Shown here piece after piece: positions 6,992 through 15,496 of a DNA stretch of 34,834 nt. A program made the position numbers and the translations under genes. The stretch lies in the NCBI GenBank assembly GCA_903893135.1, contig CAITLA010000171.1, positions 1 to 34,834 of the forward strand, written 5' to 3'. This DNA comes from an uncultured Syntrophaceae bacterium. GTDB lineage: Bacteria; Desulfobacterota; Syntrophia; Syntrophales; UBA2185. Within the stretch, counting starts at the first letter, position 1. Each line of letters begins with the position of its first letter. Below the pieces are notes generated by a model. That model did no database searches. It was not told the origin of the DNA and saw only the letters and a list, made by a program, of their open reading frames with translations.

Positions 6992-8842
6992 ATGTTCAGC
7001 TTAAGACAGAAATTATTTCTCGGGTTCGGAGGTCTGCTTCTGATCATTGCATTGACCGGCATACAAAGCGTCAGCAAAGTGACGGATCTGGGCTATGCAA
7101 TCGATGTCATTCTCAAGGAGAATTATCAGAGCGTACTCGCCTGTCAGAAAATGAAGGAATCCTTAGAGAGGATGGATAGCGGATCCCTTTTCATCTTGTC
7201 CGGCTATGAGAAGGAGGGAAGAGAAGCCATTGACGGGAATCTTCCGGAGTTCGACAAGGCACTAATGATAGAATTGAACAATATCACACTCCCCGGCGAA
7301 GGTGAGAGCGCAGCCCATCTTCAGGAACTTTTTGCAAGATATAAAGCCACGATTGAAGGCCTGGAAGACAGGAACACTACCCGCGACAGGCGGCAAGATA
7401 TTTATTTTTCTCAGCTCTTCCCCTTGTTTCGGAACATCAAGGACACGGCGGATCAGATCCTCAACATGAATCAGAAAAACATGTACGACGCCAACGAAAT
7501 TGCGCGCCACAAGGCGGCGAAGGCGCGCGAACAGATGTATTTTCTCCTGATTCTTGGCGCTGTCTTGGCCATCGCCTACGTATTCCTAATTGGCAAATGG
7601 ATCCTCCGCCCGATTGAACGTTTGACGCAGTCTGCTGAGGAGATCAAACGAGGTAATCTGGATCTCATAGTTAAGACCGATACCCGTGATGAAATAGGGC
7701 GACTTTCAGAGGCATTCAACGCGATGGCTGCAAGTCTTCGGGAAGTCCGCCGCAGTGATGAAGCAAAACTTGTCAGGATTCAGCACTCGACACAGCAGAC
7801 ATTCGATAATCTTCCGGATGCCGTGGCAATTCTCGACTTGGAGGGAAAGGTGGAGATGGCAACGGAAACAGCCGGAAATATCTTCGGACTGAAGCGCAAT
7901 ATCCAGATTGAAAGCATACCTTTCAGATGGATAACCGATCTATACAGAAATGCCCTTAAAGAAGGCGATCACGCCTCGTCGAAAGAAGACGCGACAGCTG
8001 TTGTACAGCACTTCGTCAACGCGGAGGAGCATTTCTTCCGGCCGATGACCGCCCCTATCTTGAATAATAGAAGGGAGCTTATCGGCATAATCCTTATCCT
8101 CAAGGACGTCACGGATCAACTGGAGCAAGACGAACTAAAAAAAGGCGTCATTTCTACGGTCTCACATCAGTTGAAAACGCCTCTTACGTCCATTCGCATG
8201 GCCATTCATCTCCTCCTCGATGAAAAGGTCGGGCCCCTTACTCCCAAGCAGCAAGAACTCTTGATTGCGGCCCGGGAAGATAGCGAGCGCCTTCACAAGA
8301 TCCTTGATAATCTGCTTGATATCAGCCGTATAGTATCCGGCAAAATGGCTATGGAGTTTCATGCGGTCCCGTCTCAGCAAATCATCTCGGAGACTGTTGA
8401 ATCTTTCCGGGGAGCGGCCCTCGGCTACGGTGTGAAAATTCACACAATACTGCCCGGTGACCTGCCCGAGGTCTGGGCTGATACGATGCGGATCGGGCAT
8501 GTTTTCGCCAACCTCCTGTCTAATGCCCTGAAGTACACCGCCTCCGGTGACACAGTGACTGTAACCGCACAGGTTGATGAACAACAGGTTGAGTTCTCCG
8601 TTTCGGATACCGGTAAGGGAATACCCGAGCAGTATCTCTCCAGGATCTTCGATCCATTCTTTCGTGTTCCGGGGCAGGAAGCTGATACGGGCACCGGCCT
8701 GGGGCTTTCCATAGTCAAAGAAATTGTCGAGGCACACGGAGGATCTGTCACCGTAAAAAGCCGCACTGGTGAAGGAACAACTTTTTCTTTTAAGCTTGGA
8801 AGGGCCGATAAAATTGCGGCGGATGCGAGCGACAGGCCATGA
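6992..8842 (+). CDS. HAMP-PAS sensor histidine kinase of the kdp locus
   Basis: A 616-residue inner-membrane kinase. Membrane helix 1 about 8-25 (LFLGFGGLLLIIALTG), extracytoplasmic sensor domain to about 188, helix 2 about 190-212, HAMP about 212-265 (RPIERLTQSAEEIKRGNL), PAS-like region about 280-380, then the H-box VSHQLKTPLTS with phosphorylated His392. The ATPase boxes follow: NLLSNALKY, DTGKGIP and GTGLGLSI. The frame is open from 6887, but the ATG at 6992 is chosen because it has AGAAGGAG upstream and the sigma-54 promoter lies inside the longer version. It should phosphorylate the regulator at 5462-6814. The sensor domain resembles neither KdpD input domain, so the signal (potassium, turgor or other) is unknown. 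Its stop overlaps the next small gene. Confidence 0.9.
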   Translation: MFSLRQKLFLGFGGLLLIIALTGIQSVSKVTDLGYAIDVILKENYQSVLACQKMKESLERMDSGSLFILSGYEKEGREAIDGNLPEFDKALMIELNNITLPGEGESAAHLQELFARYKATIEGLEDRNTTRDRRQDIYFSQLFPLFRNIKDTADQILNMNQKNMYDANEIARHKAAKAREQMYFLLILGAVLAIAYVFLIGKWILRPIERLTQSAEEIKRGNLDLIVKTDTRDEIGRLSEAFNAMAASLREVRRSDEAKLVRIQHSTQQTFDNLPDAVAILDLEGKVEMATETAGNIFGLKRNIQIESIPFRWITDLYRNALKEGDHASSKEDATAVVQHFVNAEEHFFRPMTAPILNNRRELIGIILILKDVTDQLEQDELKKGVISTVSHQLKTPLTSIRMAIHLLLDEKVGPLTPKQQELLIAAREDSERLHKILDNLLDISRIVSGKMAMEFHAVPSQQIISETVESFRGAALGYGVKIHTILPGDLPEVWADTMRIGHVFANLLSNALKYTASGDTVTVTAQVDEQQVEFSVSDTGKGIPEQYLSRIFDPFFRVPGQEADTGTGLGLSIVKEIVEAHGGSVTVKSRTGEGTTFSFKLGRADKIAADASDRP

Positions 8843-8922
8843 TTGATCTAATCTATATTACAACTGCCATCGTTTTTTTTGGAATTTGTGTTTTTTACGC
8901 ACGACTTTGCGGGAGGCTTTAG
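8839..8922 (+). CDS. 27-residue single-helix membrane peptide upstream of kdpF
   Basis: A complete small frame, ATG at 8839 to TAG at 8920-8922, encoding MIDLIYITTAIVFFGICVFY followed by ARLCGRL. It is one hydrophobic helix with a basic tail. The ATG overlaps the kinase stop by four bases (ATGA), the classical sign of translational coupling, and kdpF begins three bases after its stop. From memory, similar tiny frames ending in a basic R-x-C-x-x-L tail lie before kdpF in other genomes, usually unannotated. It may be an extra subunit or assembly factor of the Kdp pump. Composition, coupling and position support it; function is inferred. Confidence 0.65.
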   Translation: MIDLIYITTAIVFFGICVFYARLCGRL

Positions 8923-8925
8923 GGT

Positions 8926-9009
8926 ATGGTTGATATCATTGTTCTTATGATCGGATTGTTTCTGATCGTCTATCTCTTTTTTGTAATACTTCGTCCTGAA
9001 AAATTTTAA
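8926..9009 (+). CDS. kdpF: KdpF, small subunit of the potassium-transporting ATPase
   Basis: A 27-residue peptide, MVDIIVLMIGLFLIVYLFFV then ILRPEKF, ending in the RPEKF tail typical of KdpF. KdpF is a single-helix subunit that stabilises the KdpABC complex in the inner membrane. GGGAGG at 8911-8916 lies nine bases before the ATG. It sits between the 27-residue peptide and kdpA, its normal place at the head of kdpABC. It is short enough to be missed by automatic gene calling. Confidence 0.9.
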   Translation: MVDIIVLMIGLFLIVYLFFVILRPEKF

Positions 9010-9055
9010 GTTTGCTCGCAATATCTCAAGTTGCTTAAGGATAGGAGAAGTTAAC

Positions 9056-10858
9056 ATGAACATTTATGGCTGGATTCAATTGCTCATATTTATTGGCCTC
9101 CTGTTCTTACTAACAAAGCCGATAGGGGTTTATCTAACGCAGGTCCTGGATCCTCAGGGCAAGACCTTTCTCGACCCTGTGCTTCGCCCTATCGAAGGGT
9201 TGTTTTATCGACTTTTCAGACTGGACACCAAAAAGGAACAGGCCTGGCAGGAATATACCATATCTCTTCTTGTCTTCAGTCTGGTCGGGCTTTTGTTGAC
9301 CTATGTTATCCTCCGAATTCAGCATCTCCTGCCTCTGAATCCCCAGGGGTTCGGACCGGTCTCCGAGCACTTGGCCTTTAATACGGCGGCCAGTTTCACG
9401 ACCAATACGAACTGGCAAAGCTATGGTGGAGAGTCCACCCTCTCTTATCTTTCACAGATGGTCAGCCTCGTTATCCATAACTTCACCTCCGCAGCCGTCG
9501 GAATCGCAGTAGCTGCGGCCTTCGTGAGAGGTATCGCCCGGCATTCGGCTCGTACCATCGGCAATTTCTGGATCGATCTTGTCCGCGTCAATCTTTATCT
9601 GCTATTGCCGATTTCCCTTGTCTATGCCCTGTTCCTCGTTTCCCAGGGAATGATCCAGAATTTCAAGCCTTACGATACAGCGCAACTTCTGGAAACTGCC
9701 GTCATTCAGGTTCCCACGAAGGATGCCGCCGGTCAGGAAATCATTGATACTCAGGGAAAACCGGTAATGGAGGAGCATAAAGTTGCAACACAAACGATAG
9801 CGCAGGGTCCAGCAGCATCCCAGGTGGCGATCAAGATGCTGGGAACCAACGGGGGGGGATTCTTTAATGCCAATGCCTCTCACCCATTTGAGAACCCGAC
9901 ACCTCTATCCAACTTTTTGCAGATCCTTTCCATATTTCTTATTCCGAGCGGTCTCACGTATTATCTGGGCCGGATGGTCAAAAACCAGCGGCACGGATGG
10001 ACCGTTTGGGGAGTGATGCTTGCGCTTTTCGTGGCAGGAGTTCTGACATGCTGGTGGTCGGAAGCAGCGGGAAACCCCAGAATGCATGCCCTGGGCGTTG
10101 ATGCCGCCGGAGGGAATATGGAGGGCAAGGAGGGTCGTTTCGGCATATTCGGCTCTGCCCTCTTCGCCACTGTGACTACGGATGCCTCATGCGGAGCTGT
10201 CAACGCGATGCATGATTCCTTCACACCACTGGGCGGCTTGATCCCGCTCTTCAATATTCAGCTGGGGGAAGTCGTCTTCGGCGGCGTGGGAGCCGGGCTT
10301 TACGGGATGCTTGTTTTTGTCATCCTGACTGTGTTTCTGGCGGGACTGATGGTCGGGCGTACTCCCGAGTATCTCGGCAAGAAAATCGAAGCCTATGACG
10401 TGAAGGCCAGTGTATTATACGTGATGGTGCCCGTTTTTTCCGTCCTGGGATTCACCGCCTGGGCCGCGGTGAGCGAGTGGGGCCTGGCCGGCCTCAATAA
10501 TGCCGGCCCTCATGGTTTTAGCGAAATACTTTATGCATTCTCATCTGCCGTGGGCAATAACGGGAGCGCCTTCGCCGGGCTCAGTACCAATACTTACTGG
10601 TACAATACGACACTCGGCATTGCCATGCTTCTGGGCCGTTTTTTCATGATCGTCCCAGTGCTGGCCTTAGCCGGCAGCCTGGCGCAAAAGAAGCAGGTTG
10701 CTCTGAGCGGCGGCACTTTCCCTGTGTCCGGGGTTCTCTTTGCCCTGCTTGTGCTTGGTACCATTCTCATTGTTGGCGCCCTGACGTTCCTGCCGGTACT
10801 TGCGCTGGGCCCCATTGTGGAACATTTCTTAATGGCGGGATCACAAATTCTCTATTGA
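9056..10858 (+). CDS. kdpA: Potassium-transporting ATPase subunit A (channel-like subunit)
   Basis: A 600-residue integral membrane protein, slightly longer than E. coli KdpA. It forms the potassium-selective path of the Kdp pump. The four pore-loop motifs are visible: TNTNWQSYGGE near residue 116, GTNGGGFFNANASHPFENPT near 263, TDASCGAVNAMHDSFTPLGG near 375, and GNNGSAFAGLS near 500. A hydrophilic insertion (about 215-245) precedes the second motif. GGAGAAG lies five bases before the ATG. kdpB follows after 12 bases. High-affinity uptake at low external potassium is the established family role. Confidence 0.97.
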   Translation: MNIYGWIQLLIFIGLLFLLTKPIGVYLTQVLDPQGKTFLDPVLRPIEGLFYRLFRLDTKKEQAWQEYTISLLVFSLVGLLLTYVILRIQHLLPLNPQGFGPVSEHLAFNTAASFTTNTNWQSYGGESTLSYLSQMVSLVIHNFTSAAVGIAVAAAFVRGIARHSARTIGNFWIDLVRVNLYLLLPISLVYALFLVSQGMIQNFKPYDTAQLLETAVIQVPTKDAAGQEIIDTQGKPVMEEHKVATQTIAQGPAASQVAIKMLGTNGGGFFNANASHPFENPTPLSNFLQILSIFLIPSGLTYYLGRMVKNQRHGWTVWGVMLALFVAGVLTCWWSEAAGNPRMHALGVDAAGGNMEGKEGRFGIFGSALFATVTTDASCGAVNAMHDSFTPLGGLIPLFNIQLGEVVFGGVGAGLYGMLVFVILTVFLAGLMVGRTPEYLGKKIEAYDVKASVLYVMVPVFSVLGFTAWAAVSEWGLAGLNNAGPHGFSEILYAFSSAVGNNGSAFAGLSTNTYWYNTTLGIAMLLGRFFMIVPVLALAGSLAQKKQVALSGGTFPVSGVLFALLVLGTILIVGALTFLPVLALGPIVEHFLMAGSQILY

Positions 10859-10870
10859 GGGACAAAGCTG

Positions 10871-12892
10871 ATGGCTGTCAAGGCACGTTCTATCTTTGAT
10901 CGGGAAATTATATCGCAGGCAGTAGTTCACGCCGTGAAGAAAATGAACCCGGTCAACATGATCAAAAATCCGGTCATGTTCGTCACCGAGGCTGGGGCAT
11001 TCATTGTGAGCGCCGGGCTCTTTTTCCGGCCGGCGACTGAAAATCTTGGTTTCAGCATACAGATCGCCCTGTGGCTCTGGTTCACCGTATACTTCGCCAA
11101 TTTCGCGGAGGCCATGGCCGAAGGCAGAGGCAGGGCGCAGGCGAATGCTCTGCGCAAGACGCGGACACATACGATAGCCAATCGTATCCGTACCGATGGC
11201 TCTGTGGAGAAAATTCCTGCCGACCAATTGCGAAAGGGAGAGATGTTTTTCGTCGCCGCAGGTGAAATAATACCTGCCGACGGAGAAATAACCGAGGGGG
11301 TCGCCACGGTTGATGAATCGGCCATTACAGGGGAGTCGGCGCCCGTAATCAGAGAGGCCGGCGGTGACCGAAGCGCCGTTACCGGGGGAACAAAAGTCCT
11401 GTCGGATTGGATCAGAGTCCGTGTGACGGCAAACCCCGGCGAGAGTTTTTTGGACCGCATGATCGGACTCGTTGAAGGAGCCAGACGCCAGAAGACGCCA
11501 AACGAGATAGCCCTCACGATCCTCCTTGCGGCCCTGACCATTATCTTCCTCGTTGTCATTATGACGCTGAAATTCTACGGGCTCCATTCAGGAATATCGT
11601 TTTCTGTCACTGTGCTGGTCGCACTGCTTGTCTGCCTGATTCCCACGACCATCGGCGGCCTTTTGAGCGCCATCGGCATAGCGGGCATTGACCGAATGGT
11701 GCAGAGGAATGTCCTCGCTATGAGCGGCCGTGCAGTTGAGGCCGCAGGCGATGTGGACGTGCTGCTCCTCGACAAGACGGGAACAATCACTCTTGGCGAC
11801 CGTCAGGCTACTGAATTCATTCCCGCCCCGGGCGTCACAGTGGACGAATTGGCTGATGCGGCACAGTTGTCCTCACTTGCCGATGAGACGCCTGAGGGGA
11901 GAAGCATAGTCGTTCTGGCAAAGAAATATGGGCTCAGGGGCCGTTCGATTACAGACATGCCCCAGGCAAAATTCATCAATTTCACGGCGCAAACGCGCAT
12001 GAGCGGCATCGATTTGGAAGGCCGCCAAATCCGGAAGGGCTCAACGGATGTCATGCAGGCGCTTGTTGGAGGGCACTTTTCCGTGGAGGTTCACAATGCC
12101 ATCAGCCGGATCTCCCAGTCGGGCGGCACGCCTCTGGTCGTCGCTGCCGGCAAGCGTGTTCTGGGTGTCGTCCATCTAAAGGATATCGTGAAAGGGGGTC
12201 TCAGAGACCGGTTTGAACGATTCCGGGCAATGGGAATCAAGACCGTAATGATCACAGGAGACAACCAGCTGACAGCCGCCGCTATTGCGAAGGAGGCAGG
12301 AGTGGACGACTTCATCGCCGAAGCCCGGCCCGAAGATAAGCTGGCGCTGATTCGAAAGGAACAGGCGAAAGGACACCTTGTTGCCATGACCGGTGACGGC
12401 ACAAATGACGCACCCGCCCTTGCACAGGCCGACGTGGGGGTTGCCATGAATACGGGTACGCAGGCAGCGAAGGAAGCAGGCAATATGGTGGATCTTGATT
12501 CCAACCCCACGAAACTGATCGAGGTCGTTGAAATTGGAAAGCAGATGCTCATCACGCGGGGAGCGCTCACGACCTTCAGCATCGCCAATGACGTAGCCAA
12601 ATACTTCGCCATCATTCCGGCCATGATTGTCGGCTCGTTTCCGGTTATTGACCCTTTGAACATCATGCGGCTTCAATCTCCGGCGAGCGCCATCCTGAGC
12701 GCCGTAATTTTCAACGCGCTCATCATTATTGCCCTTATTCCTTTGGCGCTTAGGGGAGTGAAATTCCGGCCTGTCGGTGCCGCTTCAATGCTGAAGCGCA
12801 ATATTCTCATCTACGGCTTGGGAGGCATCATAGCACCTTTCCCCGGAATCAAAGTAATAGATATCATTGTTAACGCCCTTCATCTCGCTTGA
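10871..12892 (+). CDS. kdpB: Potassium-transporting ATPase subunit B (P-type ATPase)
   Basis: The 673-residue catalytic subunit; it hydrolyses ATP to drive potassium import through KdpA. Seen in order: N-terminal helices, the actuator-domain TGES (153-156), the phosphorylation motif DKTGTIT with Asp301, the nucleotide-binding domain, [10 protein letters not shown], and the hinge [21 protein letters not shown] region, then C-terminal helices. The length is normal and all catalytic motifs are intact. GAGG overlapping the kdpA stop serves as ribosome binding site. kdpC starts 17 bases after its stop. Confidence 0.97.
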   Translation: MAVKARSIFDREIISQAVVHAVKKMNPVNMIKNPVMFVTEAGAFIVSAGLFFRPATENLGFSIQIALWLWFTVYFANFAEAMAEGRGRAQANALRKTRTHTIANRIRTDGSVEKIPADQLRKGEMFFVAAGEIIPADGEITEGVATVDESAITGESAPVIREAGGDRSAVTGGTKVLSDWIRVRVTANPGESFLDRMIGLVEGARRQKTPNEIALTILLAALTIIFLVVIMTLKFYGLHSGISFSVTVLVALLVCLIPTTIGGLLSAIGIAGIDRMVQRNVLAMSGRAVEAAGDVDVLLLDKTGTITLGDRQATEFIPAPGVTVDELADAAQLSSLADETPEGRSIVVLAKKYGLRGRSITDMPQAKFINFTAQTRMSGIDLEGRQIRKGSTDVMQALVGGHFSVEVHNAISRISQSGGTPLVVAAGKRVLGVVHLKDIVKGGLRDRFERFRAMGIKTVMITGDNQLTAAAIAKEAGVDDFIAEARPEDKLALIRKEQAKGHLVAMTGDGTNDAPALAQADVGVAMNTGTQAAKEAGNMVDLDSNPTKLIEVVEIGKQMLITRGALTTFSIANDVAKYFAIIPAMIVGSFPVIDPLNIMRLQSPASAILSAVIFNALIIIALIPLALRGVKFRPVGAASMLKRNILIYGLGGIIAPFPGIKVIDIIVNALHLA

Positions 12893-12909
12893 AGGGGGGT
12901 TTTGCAACC

Positions 12910-13491
12910 ATGAAGAATCTGTTCAAAGAAATCCGCATCTCCCTCGCAGCCACCCTGCTTCTGGCGATACTTTTATGCGGTATTTACCCGGCCCTGGTCT
13001 GGGTGGCGGCACAGGCCATTTTCCATAACGAGGCAAACGGGTCACTCATCATCAAGAACGGCCGCATTGTGGGATCAAGCCTTCTGGCGCAGAGATTTAC
13101 CGGCGCAAAATATTTTCATGCCAGACCATCGGCGGCAGGCGCCGGTTACGATGCAGCCAACTCCGGCGGCAGCAACCTCGGCCCTCTTTCAAAGAAGCTG
13201 ATTGACGACACAGGGCAGCGTGTCCGCGACTACCGTGCAGAGAACAACCTTCCTCCCGAAGCCACGGTACCCGCAGATGCGGTGACTGCGTCGGGAAGCG
13301 GCCTTGACCCACATATCGGCTTGGAGAATGCAGTGATTCAGGCAGCCCGTGTTGCCCATGCGCGAGGACTGGGTGAGGAAAGCGTGCGCAGCAAGATCGC
13401 GGCCCGTACGGAAGGGCGCACTCTGGGAATATTCGGTGAACCCCGGGTGAACGTCCTGCTCTTAAACCTGGATCTGGATGGGGGTAAATAA
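12910..13491 (+). CDS. kdpC: Potassium-transporting ATPase subunit C
   Basis: A 193-residue protein with one N-terminal membrane helix (about 9-32) and a periplasmic domain. KdpC binds KdpA and is needed for pump assembly and function. Family motifs: FHARPSAAGAGYDAANSGGSN about 73-93, and a later ASGSGLDPHIG. The start is the ATG at 12910 with AAGGGGGG about ten bases upstream; an in-frame TTG at 12889 overlaps the kdpB stop and is less likely. The kdpD-like gene begins three bases after its stop. Confidence 0.95.
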   Translation: MKNLFKEIRISLAATLLLAILLCGIYPALVWVAAQAIFHNEANGSLIIKNGRIVGSSLLAQRFTGAKYFHARPSAAGAGYDAANSGGSNLGPLSKKLIDDTGQRVRDYRAENNLPPEATVPADAVTASGSGLDPHIGLENAVIQAARVAHARGLGEESVRSKIAARTEGRTLGIFGEPRVNVLLLNLDLDGGK

Positions 13492-13494
13492 AAT

Positions 13495-15177
13495 ATGCCC
13501 GTTGAGAATCGCGCAGATGCTTTCTTGAGGATGATCCGCAGGTCCCAGCGCGGCCACCTGAAGATATACCTCGGATATGCCGCCGGCGTGGGTAAGACCT
13601 ACCGAATGCTCCAAGAAGCGCACCAGCTCAAGGACGAGGGGATCGACGTGGTCGTGGGGCTTGTGGAAACACACGGGCGGGTCGACGTCGCCAAGCTTCT
13701 CGAAGGTCTGGAAATTATCCCCAGGCGGAGGCAGGAATACCGCGGGATTATCGTTGAGGAGATGGACGTTGATGCCATTCTGGCCCGGAAACCACAGATT
13801 GTCCTCGTCGATGAACTGGCGCACACCAACGTGCCGGGCAGCCGGAATGAAAAAAGGTACCAGGATGTCCAGGACATACTTGCACAGGGGATTCACGTCA
13901 TCAGTACCCTGAACATCCAGCATCTGGAAAGCCTCTACGATGTAGTAGAGAAGGCGTCCGGTGTCAGGGTCCATGAACGGCTTCCTGATGCCGTCCTCGC
14001 CGAAGCGGACCAGATCGTGAATGTCGATTTGACCACAGAGGACCTCAGTGAACGTCTCAAAGAAGGAAAAATATATCCTCTCGAACGCATCGAGACGGCC
14101 CTGGCAAATTTCTTTAGAAAATCGAACCTGGAGCAGCTCCGAGAGCTTACCTTACGTGAACTGGCTTCACAGATTGACCAGCGATCCCGTGATGAACTGG
14201 AAGAGGAGGTTCCGGCTACTCCCGATCAGGCAATGGTGTGTCTAAGCTCAAAAGGTCAGAACAGCGAAAAACTGCTCCGTTACGCTTCGCGGCTGGCCGG
14301 ACGGCTTAATAGAAACTGGTACGCCGTCTATGTTCAGACGCCGTCGGAGGCGCCGACTGCCATTGATGCGCAGACACAGCGCATTCTTTCGGGGACGCTA
14401 ACACTTGCCAAGCAGCTTGGAGCCATCGTCTTTACCTTCAAGGGAGATGATATAGTCAAGACCATTCTTCAGTTTGCCAGGGAATACAGGGTCGGTCACA
14501 TTGTAATCGGAAGCCCGAGAAAAATTTCCTTCTGGAAGCAAATGATGGGCGAGCGCAGTGTCGCCGAACGCCTGATCCGCGATGCCAGGGGTGTAACGGT
14601 CGTTGTCCTTGACACGCAGAAACCCGATGTAGTTGCTCCTCTCCCGGTTGAGGAAAAAATCACACAGGAGGAGAATGTCCCTGCAACACGTGAAGCAGAG
14701 GACGGTCGCACACGTTTAACTCAATTCATAACCCGGGGCATGATTGTCATCTGGGAAACGCCCATCACAAAAGATGATTTACTCAGAAGCCTCTCAGATG
14801 CCGCCTGTGAAAACGGAAGCGAAGAGAAATTGAAGGGCCTTAATGCAATCATGGAAAGAGAAGAACAAGGGTCGACATTCTTCAACGAAGGCGTGGCCTT
14901 CCCCCATGCAAGGATTGAGGGACTTAAACGCTCATGCGTGGCCATTGGCTTGACACACGGCGGTCTGTCCGACGTGGTGACGGAAAAGCCCATCGAATGT
15001 GCTTTTTTGATTTTTTCACCGGCGGACATTCCCGATGAACAGATCCAAATACTGGGACTTGCCAGCAAAGCCGCCTTGGACAGGCAGCTCATGGAGACCT
15101 TGCGGTCGGCGAGAACCCCTGACGAGGCCTTTCAGGCCATTCGGGCATGGGAAATTGCGGACCGAACCGGAGCGTAA
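13495..15177 (+). CDS. kdpD: Kinase-less KdpD: KdpD N-domain, USP and PTS EIIA fusion
   Basis: A 560-residue cytoplasmic protein. Residues about 18-225 are the KdpD N-terminal domain: Walker A GYAAGVGKT (27-35) and Walker B LVDELAHTN (104-112). Residues about 245-375 are a universal-stress-protein domain. The four membrane helices and kinase core of E. coli KdpD are absent. Instead residues about 405-555 form a PTS EIIA type 2 (mannitol/Ntr) domain with GVAFPHAR, in which His471 is the expected phosphorylation site. EIIA-Ntr is known to bind KdpD in E. coli, so the fusion may join nitrogen-PTS status to potassium uptake. It could act on the separate kinase at 6992-8842; this is inference. Truncated KdpD proteins are known elsewhere. 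The ATG follows kdpC by three bases. Confidence 0.9.
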   Translation: MPVENRADAFLRMIRRSQRGHLKIYLGYAAGVGKTYRMLQEAHQLKDEGIDVVVGLVETHGRVDVAKLLEGLEIIPRRRQEYRGIIVEEMDVDAILARKPQIVLVDELAHTNVPGSRNEKRYQDVQDILAQGIHVISTLNIQHLESLYDVVEKASGVRVHERLPDAVLAEADQIVNVDLTTEDLSERLKEGKIYPLERIETALANFFRKSNLEQLRELTLRELASQIDQRSRDELEEEVPATPDQAMVCLSSKGQNSEKLLRYASRLAGRLNRNWYAVYVQTPSEAPTAIDAQTQRILSGTLTLAKQLGAIVFTFKGDDIVKTILQFAREYRVGHIVIGSPRKISFWKQMMGERSVAERLIRDARGVTVVVLDTQKPDVVAPLPVEEKITQEENVPATREAEDGRTRLTQFITRGMIVIWETPITKDDLLRSLSDAACENGSEEKLKGLNAIMEREEQGSTFFNEGVAFPHARIEGLKRSCVAIGLTHGGLSDVVTEKPIECAFLIFSPADIPDEQIQILGLASKAALDRQLMETLRSARTPDEAFQAIRAWEIADRTGA

Positions 15178-15230
15178 GGAGCAGTGCTGTGAATTATACT
15201 GCGGCATTTGAAGTTACAAACAGTCCAGCT

Positions 15231-15419
15231 CTAATGGAGGCTGGAGAATAGGAAGTCCAGGGCAAACATAAAGGCGATGAGATACATGAGGGGATGGACG
15301 TCCCGCAACTTTCCGGAAAAGGTTTTCACGAGGACATAGCTGATGAATCCGTAACCGATCCCTTTTGAGATGCTGTACGTTAAAGGAATTGTCAGGATCG
15401 TCAGAAAGGCGGGAAACAA
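15231..15419 (-). pseudogene. 3' remnant of an AzgA/NCS2-type purine permease
   Basis: About 62 residues beginning MFPAFLTILTIPLTYSISKG, then GIGYGFISYVLVK and a VHPLMYLIAFMFALDF helix, ending at a normal stop. This matches the last two membrane segments of AzgA-like adenine/guanine/hypoxanthine permeases, which are normally over 400 residues. The frame continues a few codons upstream (VISAAL) but the other 85 percent of the gene is missing. The break lies near 15420-15440, exactly where a different gene start begins (15431-15475). It converges on the kdp operon end. Not expected to transport. Confidence 0.75.
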
Positions 15420-15430
15420 CGCCGCAGAAA

Positions 15431-15475
15431 TTACTCGATTAATGTTACAGACTGTCGAATCGTGCGTGTCTTCAT
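15431..15475 (-). pseudogene. 5' remnant of an SRPBCC/AHSA1-like gene
   Basis: ATG at 15473-15475 with GGGGGTGA upstream encodes MKTRTIRQSVTLIE then a stop. The KTxTIRQSVT start is typical of bacterial AHSA1-type SRPBCC proteins, small hydrophobic-ligand-binding domains of about 140 residues, where an alpha helix follows. Here the frame ends after 14 residues at the junction with the purine permease remnant. Seen: good ribosome binding site and family-like first residues. Inferred: a deletion joined the head of this gene to the tail of the permease gene. Confidence 0.45.
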
Positions 15476-15496
15476 TCTTTCACCCCCGTAACTCAT

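Noticed and set aside
10927-11559. Long minus-strand frames inside kdpA, kdpB, kdpD and pgi
   Set aside because: They are antisense shadows of well-supported genes and carry no domains or ribosome sites.
12889-12909. Upstream TTG start for kdpC overlapping kdpB
   Set aside because: The ATG at 12910 has a better placed AAGGGGGG site and gives the usual N-terminus.
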